NCBI GenBank assembly: GCA_028689495.1
Contig: JAQTWB010000026.1
Coordinates: 1 to 36,735 of the forward strand
From: a bacterium
Lineage (GTDB): Bacteria > Bdellovibrionota_C > UBA2361 > SZUA-149 > JAQTWB01
Direction: 5' to 3'
Length of the DNA stretch: 36,735 nt
Shown: piece after piece, positions 1-7,488 of the stretch
Position numbering within the stretch: position 1 is the first letter of the stretch
Layout of the letters: every line of letters begins with the position of its first letter
Program-made: the position numbers and the translations under genes
The notes under the pieces: model-generated
The model's input: only the letters and a program-made list of their open reading frames with translations
What the model was told of the DNA's origin: nothing
The model's database searches: none

Positions 1-1095
1 TTCGTCAAAGAGTTTATGGCATAGCGCTCGGTAACGAAGATTTAAATGATCACCAAACATTGCGACGGGATCCTGCTTGGCAGTGCGCCGTAGGTGAAGA
101 TGACACCCTTGCCAGTAGCGCCACGTTTTCACGGTTTGAGTCTCAAGCCAATCATGCCTGCGCGCGAAAGAACCACGAGGTCTTGGTTGATAAGTTCATT
201 GAGTCCCACACTAAGACACCAAAGGAACTAATTCTTGATGTTGATGCACAGACCTACCTATATACGGCAATCAGGAGGAGAAGTTTTTTCATGGATATTA
301 TGGTCACCACTGTTTTCTACCACTTTACGTCACGTGTGGTAACTGGGTATTGGTGAGCTATCTTCGTCCGAGCAACATAGATGCGGCAAAGAACTGCGCG
401 GCGGTAATTCGGGTGTTGGTAAAAAAATTAAAGCGAGCGTGGGATTATGTGAAAATCACAATACGTGGAGACAGTGGTTTTTGCCGTCAACGGCTTCTTA
501 AGTGGTGCGAGCGAAACGATGTGTCGTATGTGATTGGCATTGCAAGAAACAGCCGATTAGAGGCGTTTGTCGCGGATTTGATTGAAAGAGCCAAAAGTTT
601 ATTTGAAGAGCTGGAGACAAAGCAGCGTCTGTTTACCGATTTCAACTATCAGGCGGGAAGCTGGGACTGGGCACGCTGTGTTGTTATGAAGGCGGAGCAT
701 AGTGAGCACGGTAGAAACCCAAGATTTGTTATCACCATCTGCCTTATGAGTGCCAGGAGATCTACGATGAATACTACTGTCCACGAGGGGACATGGAGAA
801 TCGTATAAAGCAGCAATTTGAACTTTTTGCCGACAGGGCAAGTTGTCAAAAATGGTGGCTGAATCAATACCGACATCTTCTTTCTACGTTGGCTTACACA
901 TTGCTAACCGCAATTCGAGATGTTGGACTTCGAGCGACCGAGCTTGCGCAGTGTCAGGCTAAAACAATTCGTCTGAAGCTTCTTAAGGTTGGAGCGACAA
1001 TCATCCACAACACCAGGAAAGTGAAGTTTCTTTTATCGAGTTCATTTCCGTATCAGGATGAATTCATCCTCGCAGCAGAAAGACTGCAAACTTAA
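1..1095 (+). pseudogene. Decayed IS1380-family transposase, 5' end outside the window
   Basis: The remains of a DDE transposase are spread over three reading frames. The first piece (from position 3 to about 260) is open through the left edge and includes the core 'ARKNHEVLVDKFIE' and 'LILDVDA', the likely first catalytic Asp. Near 250-263 the reading moves to the frame of 263-740, which holds 'TIRGDSGFCRQRLLKWCE' with the second Asp. Near 739 it moves again to a frame reading 'LPYECQEIYDEYYCPRGD' and 'MENRIKQQ', with the probable catalytic Glu, and ends 'ILAAERLQT' at 1095. The pieces join into one continuous IS1380-type protein, so at least two frameshifts have killed it. I could not identify the terminal inverted repeats. 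The family call rests on recalled sequence likeness. Confidence 0.85.
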
Positions 1096-1431
1096 CTTTA
1101 AAAAATCCAAATTTTCATTTCTGGAACGAGTTCTTTGGCAGGTGCTATCAGTTAGCTATTGTGTCGTCGCGCAAAAAACATCGCCAAAACAACCCTCATC
1201 CCCGGCTGCGAGCCGCCCAGAAACCAGGATCTTGCCGGCGGCGGCCTGTCGGACATGCATCAGCATGCCCTAAGGCCTAACCGGCAACCTCCAGGCCCCT
1301 GAACAGCTCTCGCTCGGGCTTACATGCAACATTCGGGCTAGCTCGAATGATGTTTACGTAGGGGCGCCTCGCAAGGCGCTCAATAATGATAAAGTTTTGT
1401 CTCATATCATTAATCCGCATCGTTTTATCTT
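1096..1431. other. Gene-free stretch between transposase remnant and yaiI-like gene
   Basis: No convincing coding region is seen; the short frame at 1058-1273 overlaps the transposase end and has no family features. The stretch contains an 18-bp near-perfect palindrome at 1331-1348 (ATTCGGGCTAGCTCGAAT, one G.T pair per arm). It also holds a hairpin at 1364-1379 (GCGCCT/AGGCGC) inside the 14-bp word that recurs at 13526. The distal end of the insertion element is probably in here, but its border cannot be drawn from one copy. Confidence 0.5.
1358..1379. repeat. Short dispersed palindromic element, copy 1
   Basis: GTAGGGGCGCCTCG at 1358-1371 is repeated exactly at 13526-13539. In this copy the following bases complete a small hairpin (GCGCCT at 1364-1369 with AGGCGC at 1374-1379). 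Both copies lie in non-coding DNA close to the 3' end of a gene. It looks like a remnant of a dispersed palindromic repeat, but two copies alone prove little. Confidence 0.4.
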
Positions 1432-1887
1432 TCAACGAAGTTTTTTGACACGGCATAAAAGGCTGTTAAAGGAATTTGCAAAACGCTGATTATCTTTGGC
1501 ACTGTGGCTGGAAGGGCCAGAGGTGTCCACTCCGTGTTCGCGGAGAGTATACATGAAGTCGCGCATTGAAAGGCGTTCACGGACATTGTCTTTGGTATAT
1601 GCCTCTCCTCTGGGATTGATTGCCACGGAGTTTTTTTCGACAATTAGTGCAGCTAGCGGGATGTCGGCGGTGATGACGATATCGTCTGCTTCCACATGTT
1701 CGACAATGTAGGAGTCCGCCATATCGTCGCCTTTGCCAACTTGAATCAATTTGAACAGAGGTCCTCTCGGCAGGGCGACAAAACTGTTGGCGACAAGATA
1801 TACCGGGATATTATATTTTGTTGCCGCCCGAAAAATTATTTCTTTAGTTGGTCTAGGGCAGGCATCCCCGTCAATCCAGATTTTCAC
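1432..1887 (-). CDS. yaiI: YaiI/YqxD family protein (UPF0178, DUF188)
   Basis: A 151-residue protein that opens with the family signature 'MKIWIDGDACPRPTKEI'. Other conserved stretches are 'VANSF', 'GKGDDMADSYI', 'DDIVITADIPLA' and, near the C terminus, 'NQRFANSFNSLL'. The length matches the family (about 150 residues). The fold is PIN-like and several conserved acidic residues (D7, D9, the D-D of GDDMAD) suggest a metal-dependent nuclease, but the biological role of the family is not established. Its ATG lies 3 bp after the stop of the upstream phnA-like gene, so the two are almost certainly co-transcribed. Confidence 0.9.
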   Translation of the reverse strand: MKIWIDGDACPRPTKEIIFRAATKYNIPVYLVANSFVALPRGPLFKLIQVGKGDDMADSYIVEHVEADDIVITADIPLAALIVEKNSVAINPRGEAYTKDNVRERLSMRDFMYTLREHGVDTSGPSSHSAKDNQRFANSFNSLLCRVKKLR

Positions 1888-1890
1888 GGT

Positions 1891-2493
1891 TTAGCTATTC
1901 TTTTTTACAAATTTTGTCAGTATGACAATTCGTTGTCCGTTGACCCGGCCCTCAATTTGTTCCGGATTATCCGCGACAAGCGAAATACCTCTTACTGCTG
2001 TGCCGCGTTTGGCGGTAAAGTTTGCTCCCTTGACATCCAGATCTTTGGTTAGAGTTACGCTGTCACCGTTTTGCAGGTGGACGCCGTTGCAGTCTTTATG
2101 AAGATCGGCTTTATGAAGCGAGGCTGAATTTTCTTGTTGTCCGTCATCACTCTGGGCCCAAGCCAGAGTCTCATCGTCGAGGTAGAGTGTTGCCAGAAGA
2201 TCTTCGGCCCAGGGTTGACCAGCACTGAGCTTTGTCAGAAGGCGCCAAGCCATAACCTGAACAGCAGGGAAGGGACTCCACATACTTTCGCTGAGACAGC
2301 GCCAATGATTTATCGCAGCGTCGTTAGTGCCTTCGAGATTGCTCAAGCAGGTCTCACAGAGCATTACGCATTTTTCGGCTGATAATTCAGATTCTGGTGG
2401 AACACTATATTGAACAAAGTTATCTGTGCCCCCGCACAGTTCGCATTTGGATTCGCTTCGTTCCAGCAATGATTCTGTGATGTTCATATACAA
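1891..2493 (-). CDS. PhnA/YjdM-like zinc-ribbon protein
   Basis: A 200-residue protein with an N-terminal zinc ribbon: C-x2-C ('CELCGG', residues about 17-20) and a second C-x2-C ('LCETCLSN', near 46-49). The C-terminal domain 'DCNGVHLQNGDSVTLTKDLDVKGA...KRGTAVRGISL' is the typical YjdM/PhnA beta-barrel. The middle segment ('HWRCLSESMWSPFPAVQVMAWRLL') is also found in long members of the family. The name PhnA comes from phosphonate-operon neighbours in E. coli, but no phosphonate genes occur here and the function is unknown. It is followed after 3 bp by the yaiI-like gene, forming a two-gene unit. Start: ATG at 2493. Confidence 0.85.
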   Translation of the reverse strand: MYMNITESLLERSESKCELCGGTDNFVQYSVPPESELSAEKCVMLCETCLSNLEGTNDAAINHWRCLSESMWSPFPAVQVMAWRLLTKLSAGQPWAEDLLATLYLDDETLAWAQSDDGQQENSASLHKADLHKDCNGVHLQNGDSVTLTKDLDVKGANFTAKRGTAVRGISLVADNPEQIEGRVNGQRIVILTKFVKKNS

Positions 2494-2598
2494 GTTGTCC
2501 TGGTCATCCGCATTTTAGTACAAACGTAACAAATTGCGCCTGTATCGAGGTTCTATCGACGTGAAAGTATGGCAATGAGAATAACTTAATAGCTGGAA

Positions 2599-2680
2599 TG
2601 CCCTGGGAGCGACTTGAACGCTCACGTTTCGCAACACACGGCCCTCAACCGTGCCTGTCTACCAATTCCAGCACCAGGGC
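2599..2680 (-). tRNA. tRNA-Leu (anticodon GAG)
   Basis: A cloverleaf of 82 nt: acceptor GCCCTGG pairs with CCAGGGC, there is a long variable arm as in class II tRNAs, and the T arm reads GTTCAAGTC. The anticodon loop is TTGAGGG with GAG at 2644-2646 (plus coordinates). The 3' CCA is not encoded (the gene is followed by TTCCAG), so it must be added after transcription. It sits about 100 bp downstream of secG on the same strand, the same order as secG-leuU(GAG) in E. coli. Confidence 0.95.
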
Positions 2681-2725
2681 TTGATGCTTGTTTCCGGTAA
2701 TTAGTCCATCATGTTACCGGTGCCT

Positions 2726-2749
2726 GAACTTTCTCGAGTAGAGAAGTTC
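2726..2749. other. Inverted repeat between secG and tRNA-Leu
   Basis: GAACTTTCTC at 2726-2735 pairs with GAGAAGTTC at 2741-2749 around a 5-nt loop, with one bulged T. On the minus strand it lies after the secG stop and before the tRNA. No T-tract follows, so it may be a processing stem or a weak attenuator rather than a full terminator. Confidence 0.4.
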
Positions 2750-2781
2750 GGGCCGTTACTCGGGATTTATGTCCTGAGATT

Positions 2782-3360
2782 TTATTTTGTCGTAGCAGCT
2801 TCCGCCACAGCTTTGTCTGTGGAGCTTGTATCAGCAGTTTTATCTGCTGCAGTCGATTCATCTGCCGAAACCGGCGCTACTTCTAACCCAGCTTCAGTGG
2901 AAACTGCAACGTCTGTTGCTGATTTTTCTGCACTTTTTGTATCCACTGCTCCTGTATCCATTGCTCCAGCTGGAGCAACATCGGCAGGATCAGTATCCGA
3001 TATATCACCAGCGGTCTTGTCCGTCTTTTCAGCTGCTGTTGCGGCTTCAGTAGTGCCAGCTTCATTTTCATCGGCAGTCTTTTCCACTTGAGCCGGCAGG
3101 TCGCTGAAAACGTCGGAATCAACCGAGAAAGCTGCCTTGCCGCGGATCGCCAGAAAGAGTGAAGTTGCCATGAAAGCCACTGCCAGAAAAGTGGTCACGC
3201 GGGTGAGGAGGTTGTCAGCTCCGGTTGCGCCAAAGAGAGTGTTGCCTCCACCGCCAAAGACAGCACCGGTATCGGCACCTTTTCCTTGCTGCAGAAGAAC
3301 GAGGATTACCAGAAGAAGGCAGATAAATACGTGGGCGAAAGTGGCTATAGTAATAAGCAA
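2782..3360 (-). CDS. secG: Protein translocase subunit SecG with long acidic C-terminal tail
   Basis: SecG is the small partner of SecYE in the inner-membrane preprotein channel. The core (residues about 1-75) has two membrane helices ('TFAHVFICLLLVILVLLQQ' and 'TTFLAVAFMATSLFLAI') joined by the family loop 'GKGADTGAVFGGGG' and 'LLTRVTTFLA'. I place the start at TTG 3360 because AGGA stands 8 nt upstream and the protein then begins right before helix 1. The frame is open further, to a TTG at 3432. Odd feature: about 113 residues of Ala/Thr/Asp/Glu/Lys-rich low-complexity sequence follow helix 2, making the protein 192 residues against roughly 75-115 normally. Neighbours are tpiA upstream and tRNA-Leu downstream. 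Confidence 0.88.
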   Translation of the reverse strand: MLITIATFAHVFICLLLVILVLLQQGKGADTGAVFGGGGNTLFGATGADNLLTRVTTFLAVAFMATSLFLAIRGKAAFSVDSDVFSDLPAQVEKTADENEAGTTEAATAAEKTDKTAGDISDTDPADVAPAGAMDTGAVDTKSAEKSATDVAVSTEAGLEVAPVSADESTAADKTADTSSTDKAVAEAATTK

Positions 3361-3416
3361 GGGAGTATTCCTGAGAAGACTGATAACTAATGTTCCAGAG
3401 AGAAAGCTCCGGAGAT

Positions 3417-3467
3417 ACAGCCGCGGAAACAATACAGCCGCGGAAATAATAAAGCCGCCGAAATAAG
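3417..3467. repeat. Three tandem 17-bp repeats upstream of secG
   Basis: Units at 3417-3433, 3434-3450 and 3451-3467 follow the pattern ACAGCCGCGGAAAYAAT; the first two differ at one base and the third at a few more. They lie between the tpiA terminator and the chosen secG start, so they fall in the secG promoter or leader. The function is unknown: either slippage products or repeated protein-binding sites. Confidence 0.75.
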
Positions 3468-3577
3468 GCCTATGGGAAGGTCCTGAAGCTGCACCAGACC
3501 TGCCAATAAATCTGTCGATTAATGCGCAGCGCCTGAGTGTTTAATAAAATTAGGATTTACGGTCAACTGAATACATT

Positions 3578-3618
3578 GAAAAATAAAGCCCCCGTCCCGG
3601 GTCAAAGGGAGCAGGAGC
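3578..3618 (-). terminator. Intrinsic terminator after tpiA
   Basis: On the minus strand, about 20 nt after the tpiA stop, GCTCCTGCTCCC (3618-3607) can pair with GGGACGGGGGC (3598-3588), using two G.U pairs and one bulge. The run TTTATTTTTC follows. This is a classic rho-independent layout and separates tpiA from secG transcription. Confidence 0.7.
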
Positions 3619-3637
3619 TACGAATCCAATAGCAGAC

Positions 3638-4396
3638 TCACTTGGTTCGGCCGTTTTCTACCAGCTTCCAGAATGATTCGGCCTGAAGGCTTGCACCACC
3701 AACCAAAGCGCCATCAACGTCCTGACAAGCCATCAATGCGGCAATATTGTCAGCTTTGGCGGACCCACCGTAGAGAATTTTAATGTTTCCGGCATTGTCC
3801 TGGCCAAACATTTCTGCCAGCACCTTGCGAGTGAAGCTGTGGACTTCTCCGGCAATTTCCGGTGTCGCGGTAAGTCCTGTGCCAATGGCCCAAACAGGCT
3901 CATAGGCAATTGTCAGCAGTGGAAGATCGGCTGCATCAATACCTTTGAGCGAACCAATCAGCTGTGTCCTTACTACATTCTCTGTTCGTCCGGACTCGAA
4001 TTCTTCTTTGGTTTCACCAACGCAAACAATAGCTCTCAGTCCGGCGCTGATTGCTGCTTTTGTTCGCAGAGACACGGTATTATCTGTTTCCCCATAGAAC
4101 TGACGTCTTTCAGAGTGGCCGATAATTGCAAAGGTCGCACCGGCTTCCTTGACCATTGCGGCTGAAATCTCTCCGGTGTGAGCACCGCTTTCCAACCAGT
4201 GGACGTTTTGACTGCCAACCAGTATGCCGGGGACTTTGCCAAAAGAGGCTGCAAGAGTTGGCAGGGTGGTGATAACCGGGGCAAAGCCGACATCCGCAGC
4301 ACCTGTTGTCGAAGCTTTGTAGAGTTTGAGAAACTGCGCTGCGAAATTCTCAGCATCAGCTTTGAGGTGATTCATTTTCCAGTTGCCGATAAACAT
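3638..4396 (-). CDS. tpiA: Triose-phosphate isomerase
   Basis: Interconverts dihydroxyacetone phosphate and glyceraldehyde 3-phosphate in glycolysis and gluconeogenesis. The 252-residue protein shows 'GNWKMN' with the substrate Lys near the N terminus, 'GHSERR' with the electrophile His, 'AYEPVWAIGTG' with the catalytic Glu, and 'ILYGGSAK' with the phosphate-binding glycines. The frame is open upstream to 4474, but the ATG at 4396 is preceded by GGAGGA four bases away and gives the standard length. It lies about 200 bp downstream of gap, with a hairpin between, and has its own terminator. Together with gap here and pgk at 16999 it covers the triose part of glycolysis. Confidence 0.97.
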   Translation of the reverse strand: MFIGNWKMNHLKADAENFAAQFLKLYKASTTGAADVGFAPVITTLPTLAASFGKVPGILVGSQNVHWLESGAHTGEISAAMVKEAGATFAIIGHSERRQFYGETDNTVSLRTKAAISAGLRAIVCVGETKEEFESGRTENVVRTQLIGSLKGIDAADLPLLTIAYEPVWAIGTGLTATPEIAGEVHSFTRKVLAEMFGQDNAGNIKILYGGSAKADNIAALMACQDVDGALVGGASLQAESFWKLVENGRTK

Positions 4397-4532
4397 GTTT
4401 CCTCCGGAGGAATTGCCGCTGTGGGGGATCGTAGATTTTTCAGGCCGGTGAATTTGCCTACTGGGTGCAAGCAAATGTCGCCTGTTAAGAGAAAGTTCTG
4501 AGAGATACGCTTGAAAGATAAGTCTGCAGAAA

Positions 4533-4570
4533 GGAGAAGCGCCGGTGAGATATAAATCGGGCGCTTCTCC
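4533..4570 (-). terminator. Hairpin terminator after gap
   Basis: A perfect 11-bp inverted repeat, GGAGAAGCGCC (4533-4543) and GGCGCTTCTCC (4560-4570), starts about 29 nt after the gap stop on the minus strand. It is followed by TTTCTGCAG. The T-tract is short, so it could reduce rather than stop read-through into tpiA, or it could protect the gap mRNA end. Confidence 0.6.
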
Positions 4571-4598
4571 AGACTGTTTTATGGTCAGCTGAAGTTAA

Positions 4599-5597
4599 TC
4601 AGGCAGTCACAACCTTCATCATGTCAATCATGCGGTTTGAGAAGCCCATTTCGTTGTCGTACCAGCTCAGTACCTTCACCATGTTATCGCCAATGACCAT
4701 GGTTGAGTCGAGGTCCACTGTTGAAGACGCCGGGCAGCCATTGAAATCAATCGAAACAAGCTTTTCTTCTGCAACAGCAAGTACGCCCTTAAGAGCACCA
4801 TTTGCCGCGTTCACCAGTGCCTTGTTGACATCTTCCGCTGTGACGTTTGTTTCAAGTTCGGCAACAAAGTCGACCAGGGAAACGTTTGGTGTTGGAACAC
4901 GAACCGCGAGACCATGAACCTTGCCTTTAAGCTCTGGAAGCACCAGGCCAAGAGCCTTGGCCGCGCCAGTGCTTGTCGGAATCATTGACATTGCAGCAGC
5001 ACGGGCACGACGAATGTCCTTGTGTGGCAAGTCGAGAATCTGTTGGTCGTTGGTGTAGGAGTGGATTGTCGTCATCAAACCTTTTTTCACGCCAAAATTT
5101 TCCACCAGAACTTTCGCGACTGGCGCCAGACAGTTTGTTGTGCAGGAGCCATTGGAAATTACATCGTGTTTGGTTTTGTCGTAAGACAGGTGGTTTACGC
5201 CATAGACGAGAGTTGTGTCGCAGTCAGGGGAAGGAGCGGAGATGATGACCTTCTTGGCTCCAGCAGCCAGATGTTGCGCAGCCTGTTCACGCTTGCTGAA
5301 AACGCCTGTGCACTCCAGCGCCACATCAACTCCGAGCTTGCCCCAAGGCAGAGCCGCAGGGTTTCTTTCTGCAGATACTGTGATCTTCTTGCCGTTGACC
5401 GTGATAAATCCTTCACCGGCAGTTACTTCCCCGTCAAAACGTCCATGGACGGAATCGTATTTCAACAAGTGCGCCAAAGTTGCCGCATCTGTAAGGTCGT
5501 TAATAGCTACCAGCTCGACATCCGAGCACTTGACAGCTGCTCGCAGAACGTTTCGTCCAATTCGCCCAAAGCCGTTTATTGCAAACTTGATTGCCAT
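4599..5597 (-). CDS. gap: Glyceraldehyde-3-phosphate dehydrogenase, type I
   Basis: Oxidises and phosphorylates glyceraldehyde 3-phosphate to 1,3-bisphosphoglycerate with NAD(P). The 332-residue protein begins with the Rossmann motif '[14 protein letters not shown]'. It holds the active-site '[11 protein letters not shown]' with catalytic Cys, '[10 protein letters not shown]' with the base His, '[11 protein letters not shown]', and the C-terminal '[12 protein letters not shown]'. The cofactor strand ends 'VAINDLTD', the Asp of which usually means NAD preference. ATG 5597 is the natural start. It is first in a minus-strand group with tpiA and secG; the long leader region upstream (5598-6272) is rich in hairpins. 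Confidence 0.97.
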   Translation of the reverse strand: MAIKFAINGFGRIGRNVLRAAVKCSDVELVAINDLTDAATLAHLLKYDSVHGRFDGEVTAGEGFITVNGKKITVSAERNPAALPWGKLGVDVALECTGVFSKREQAAQHLAAGAKKVIISAPSPDCDTTLVYGVNHLSYDKTKHDVISNGSCTTNCLAPVAKVLVENFGVKKGLMTTIHSYTNDQQILDLPHKDIRRARAAAMSMIPTSTGAAKALGLVLPELKGKVHGLAVRVPTPNVSLVDFVAELETNVTAEDVNKALVNAANGALKGVLAVAEEKLVSIDFNGCPASSTVDLDSTMVIGDNMVKVLSWYDNEMGFSNRMIDMMKVVTA

Positions 5598-5716
5598 GAT
5601 TAAATCCTAGTTGTTTGGTGCGATTCTGAGGCTGGGCGTTATCGCCTAGTCCGCAGTGAGCGCACTGTGATTGGTAAGGTGCACAGCACAACTGTATTTT
5701 AGCGGAGGGTTACATT

Positions 5717-5809
5717 CAGAGGCGCTGTTATCCCGGACAATTAACCAAATGATTAAGTCATGGTTGGTAACTGCTCCCGGATAACAAGCCTCCGATTGTA
5801 TCGCCTCTG
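5717..5809. other. Large nested inverted repeat (possible structured leader or sRNA)
   Basis: CAGAGGCG (5717-5724) matches CGCCTCTG (5802-5809) exactly. Inside it GTTATCC (5727-5733) matches GGATAAC (5779-5785) exactly, with GG/CC pairs continuing inward, and TTAACCA faces TGGTTGGTAA near the tip. The structure lies 120-210 nt upstream of the gap start and could be a folded gap leader, a small RNA or a decayed repeat. No T-tract follows on either strand. Confidence 0.5.
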
Positions 5810-5860
5810 TCAGTGCAGCTGCATGTTGACAGGCCGGCAGTAGTTAGTCCTGCCAGTATA

Positions 5861-5894
5861 ACTAATCCGGTCTGTGCACATCATACGGATTAGT
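5861..5894. other. Perfect 9-bp inverted repeat
   Basis: ACTAATCCG (5861-5869) and CGGATTAGT (5886-5894) are exact reverse complements around 16 bases. It may be a regulator site or an RNA stem in the gap-tolQ divergent region. The sequence alone does not decide. Confidence 0.5.
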
Positions 5895-6272
5895 CAGTCA
5901 GCTAATATTTATAGATCAAGGCTGCTGACACCCGCCTAACTAGCACAGGGCAAACAGCATGTGAAAGGGCTTTTCCGTAACAAAAAAGGGAAGTTTGGCA
6001 GTTCCTGCAATAAATATTTTCGATGAAACTTATTTGCAATTTAGACTGGTCAAATAGTATTTGGCAGTGTAACTGTTGCAAGTTTAATTCAGTCGAAGTA
6101 ATTGGCGCCAAGCACGTCACGACAAATAAATCTTACATAGAAAGTATCGGTCGGCATCGGGCCTGTATGGATTGCCTGCGGCTTTTCGGGGAATGCATTC
6201 GGGATATGCAGTCGGGTGCCCCTCCCACCGGAATGAGGGAGGTTATATTGATAAACGGAGAAAGAAAAAATC

Positions 6273-7049
6273 ATGAGAGTAGATTCTCAATCGGCAGTGG
6301 ACCTGGCAGGTCGTACAATTGACGGTATTTTAGCTGCGGCCGCTACACCAGAGGTGGCGAGCACGGATCATTCGATTATACAGCTGATGTTTGGTTCGGG
6401 TCCTGTGGTTCAGGCTGTGTTGTATATTCTTTTGCTAATGTCAGTTGTTACCTGGGGAATTGTCATTTCCAAGTGGTTTCAATTCTCGACTGCCAGACGT
6501 CAGACCAAGCAGTTTACCGATGCCTTCTGGAACAGCAAGAATCTGCTGCAGGTAAATCAGGCCAGTCAGAAGTACTCCGCGAGTCCTGTGGCTTCTGTTT
6601 TCGCGGCTGGACATCGCGAACTGATGCGTCTTGTTCGTGGTAAAGAAAAGCGTGAAGGTGCTGAGAGCTACGCAGATGGTGGAGAACTGGAAATTATCGA
6701 TCGAGCACTAAAAAGAGCCAAGTTTGAAGAACTGACGCGTTTGGAGAAGGGCACCACTTTTCTTGCTACAACTGCTTCGGCGGCGCCGTTTATTGGATTG
6801 TTTGGAACAGTTTGGGGAATCATGAATGCCTTTATCGGTCTGAGCAAGGTTGCGAGTTCATCGATTCAGGCTGTGGCTCCGGGTATTTCTGAAGCGTTGA
6901 TTGCCACGGCTATTGGCCTCGCGGCGGCGATTCCAGCGGCAATAGCCTTCAACTATTTTTCTCAGCAGGTAAGAATTCTGGCGCGTAACATGGATATGCT
7001 TTCCGCTGAATTTCTTAATATCGCTGGCCGAGACGTCCTTTCACGGTAA
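6273..7049 (+). CDS. tolQ: TolQ-type proton channel subunit (MotA/TolQ/ExbB family)
   Basis: Inner-membrane subunit that, with TolR, uses proton flow to power TolA during outer-membrane constriction at division. The 258-residue protein has a membrane helix near 45-70 ('VVQAVLYILLLMSVVTWGIVISKW', the TolQ-type start). The paired C-terminal helices carry 'TTASAAPFIGLFGTVWGIMNAF' and 'GISEALIATAIGLAAAIPA', the hallmark of the family. An N-terminal extension of about 35 residues precedes helix 1. ATG 6273 follows a GGAG-containing leader. The gene is 7 bp from tolR, forming tolQ-tolR-tolA. ExbB is the alternative, but the length and helix 1 sequence favour TolQ. Confidence 0.9.
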   Translation: MRVDSQSAVDLAGRTIDGILAAAATPEVASTDHSIIQLMFGSGPVVQAVLYILLLMSVVTWGIVISKWFQFSTARRQTKQFTDAFWNSKNLLQVNQASQKYSASPVASVFAAGHRELMRLVRGKEKREGAESYADGGELEIIDRALKRAKFEELTRLEKGTTFLATTASAAPFIGLFGTVWGIMNAFIGLSKVASSSIQAVAPGISEALIATAIGLAAAIPAAIAFNYFSQQVRILARNMDMLSAEFLNIAGRDVLSR

Positions 7050-7056
7050 TCAGGTT

Positions 7057-7488
7057 ATGGCATTTGACGATTCTTCCGGTGATTCCGGTACTATTTCACA
7101 GATTAACGTCACACCGCTAGTCGATGTGATGCTTGTTTTGCTGGTCATTTTCATGGTCACGGCGCCAATTCTGCAACAGGGAGTTGAGCTTGAGTTGCCC
7201 AAGGAAACGCTGGCGCCGATTGAAGGCGAGGGCGAGCAGCTGGTCATTTCAATAACTGCAGATTCTTCTGTATACATTGGCGCTGATAATCTGGTTGAGG
7301 TTGACGGACTTGGTGCCAAGGTTAAGGCGATCCTTGAACGGCGCGAGGACAAACGGGTCTTTATCAAGGCCGATCGGGGAGTGCCTTATGGAGCTGTGAT
7401 GGCAGTTATGGGGAGTTTGCGACGGTCGGAGATTTTTAAGGTTGGTTTGATTACTGAGCCTGGCAGTCTGGAGAAAGGAAAGAAATGA
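7057..7488 (+). CDS. tolR: TolR/ExbD family protein
   Basis: Partner of TolQ in the proton-driven Tol motor. The 143-residue protein has the family layout: a short cytoplasmic start, 'INVTPLVDVMLVLLVIFMVTAPIL' with the channel Asp of 'PLVDVML' in the single membrane helix, then a periplasmic domain ('VFIKADRGVPYGAVMAVMGSLRRSEIFKVGLIT'). It overlaps the tolA start by 4 bp (ATGA), which indicates translational coupling. TolR and ExbD cannot be told apart with certainty by eye. Confidence 0.92.
   Translation: MAFDDSSGDSGTISQINVTPLVDVMLVLLVIFMVTAPILQQGVELELPKETLAPIEGEGEQLVISITADSSVYIGADNLVEVDGLGAKVKAILERREDKRVFIKADRGVPYGAVMAVMGSLRRSEIFKVGLITEPGSLEKGKK

Larger units (their letters stand above)
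5598..6272. other. 675-bp gene-free divergent region between gap and tolQ
   Basis: No supported coding region is found on either strand; the frames seen (for example 6023-6322 on plus, 5902-6120 on minus) lack family features and one runs into tolQ. The part nearer gap holds two strong inverted repeats (5717-5809 and 5861-5894, listed separately). It must contain promoters for gap (minus) and tolQ (plus); the tolQ ribosome site is the purine run just before 6273. Confidence 0.6.

Noticed and set aside
2711..3091. Plus-strand 126-residue Ser/Ala/Val-rich open frame
   Set aside because: It is antisense to the low-complexity tail of secG; the composition follows from that repeat-like DNA and it has no ribosome site or family motif.
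3417..3467. CRISPR array
   Set aside because: The three 17-bp units are directly adjacent without spacers, so they are simple tandem repeats; no cas genes are present anywhere in the window.
5022..5603. Plus-strand 193-residue frame opposite gap
   Set aside because: It lies fully within the strongly supported gap gene and carries no recognisable domain.
6023..6322. Plus-strand 99-residue frame before tolQ
   Set aside because: It runs into the tolQ coding region in another frame, has no clear ribosome site and shows no conserved pattern; its Cys residues are scattered.
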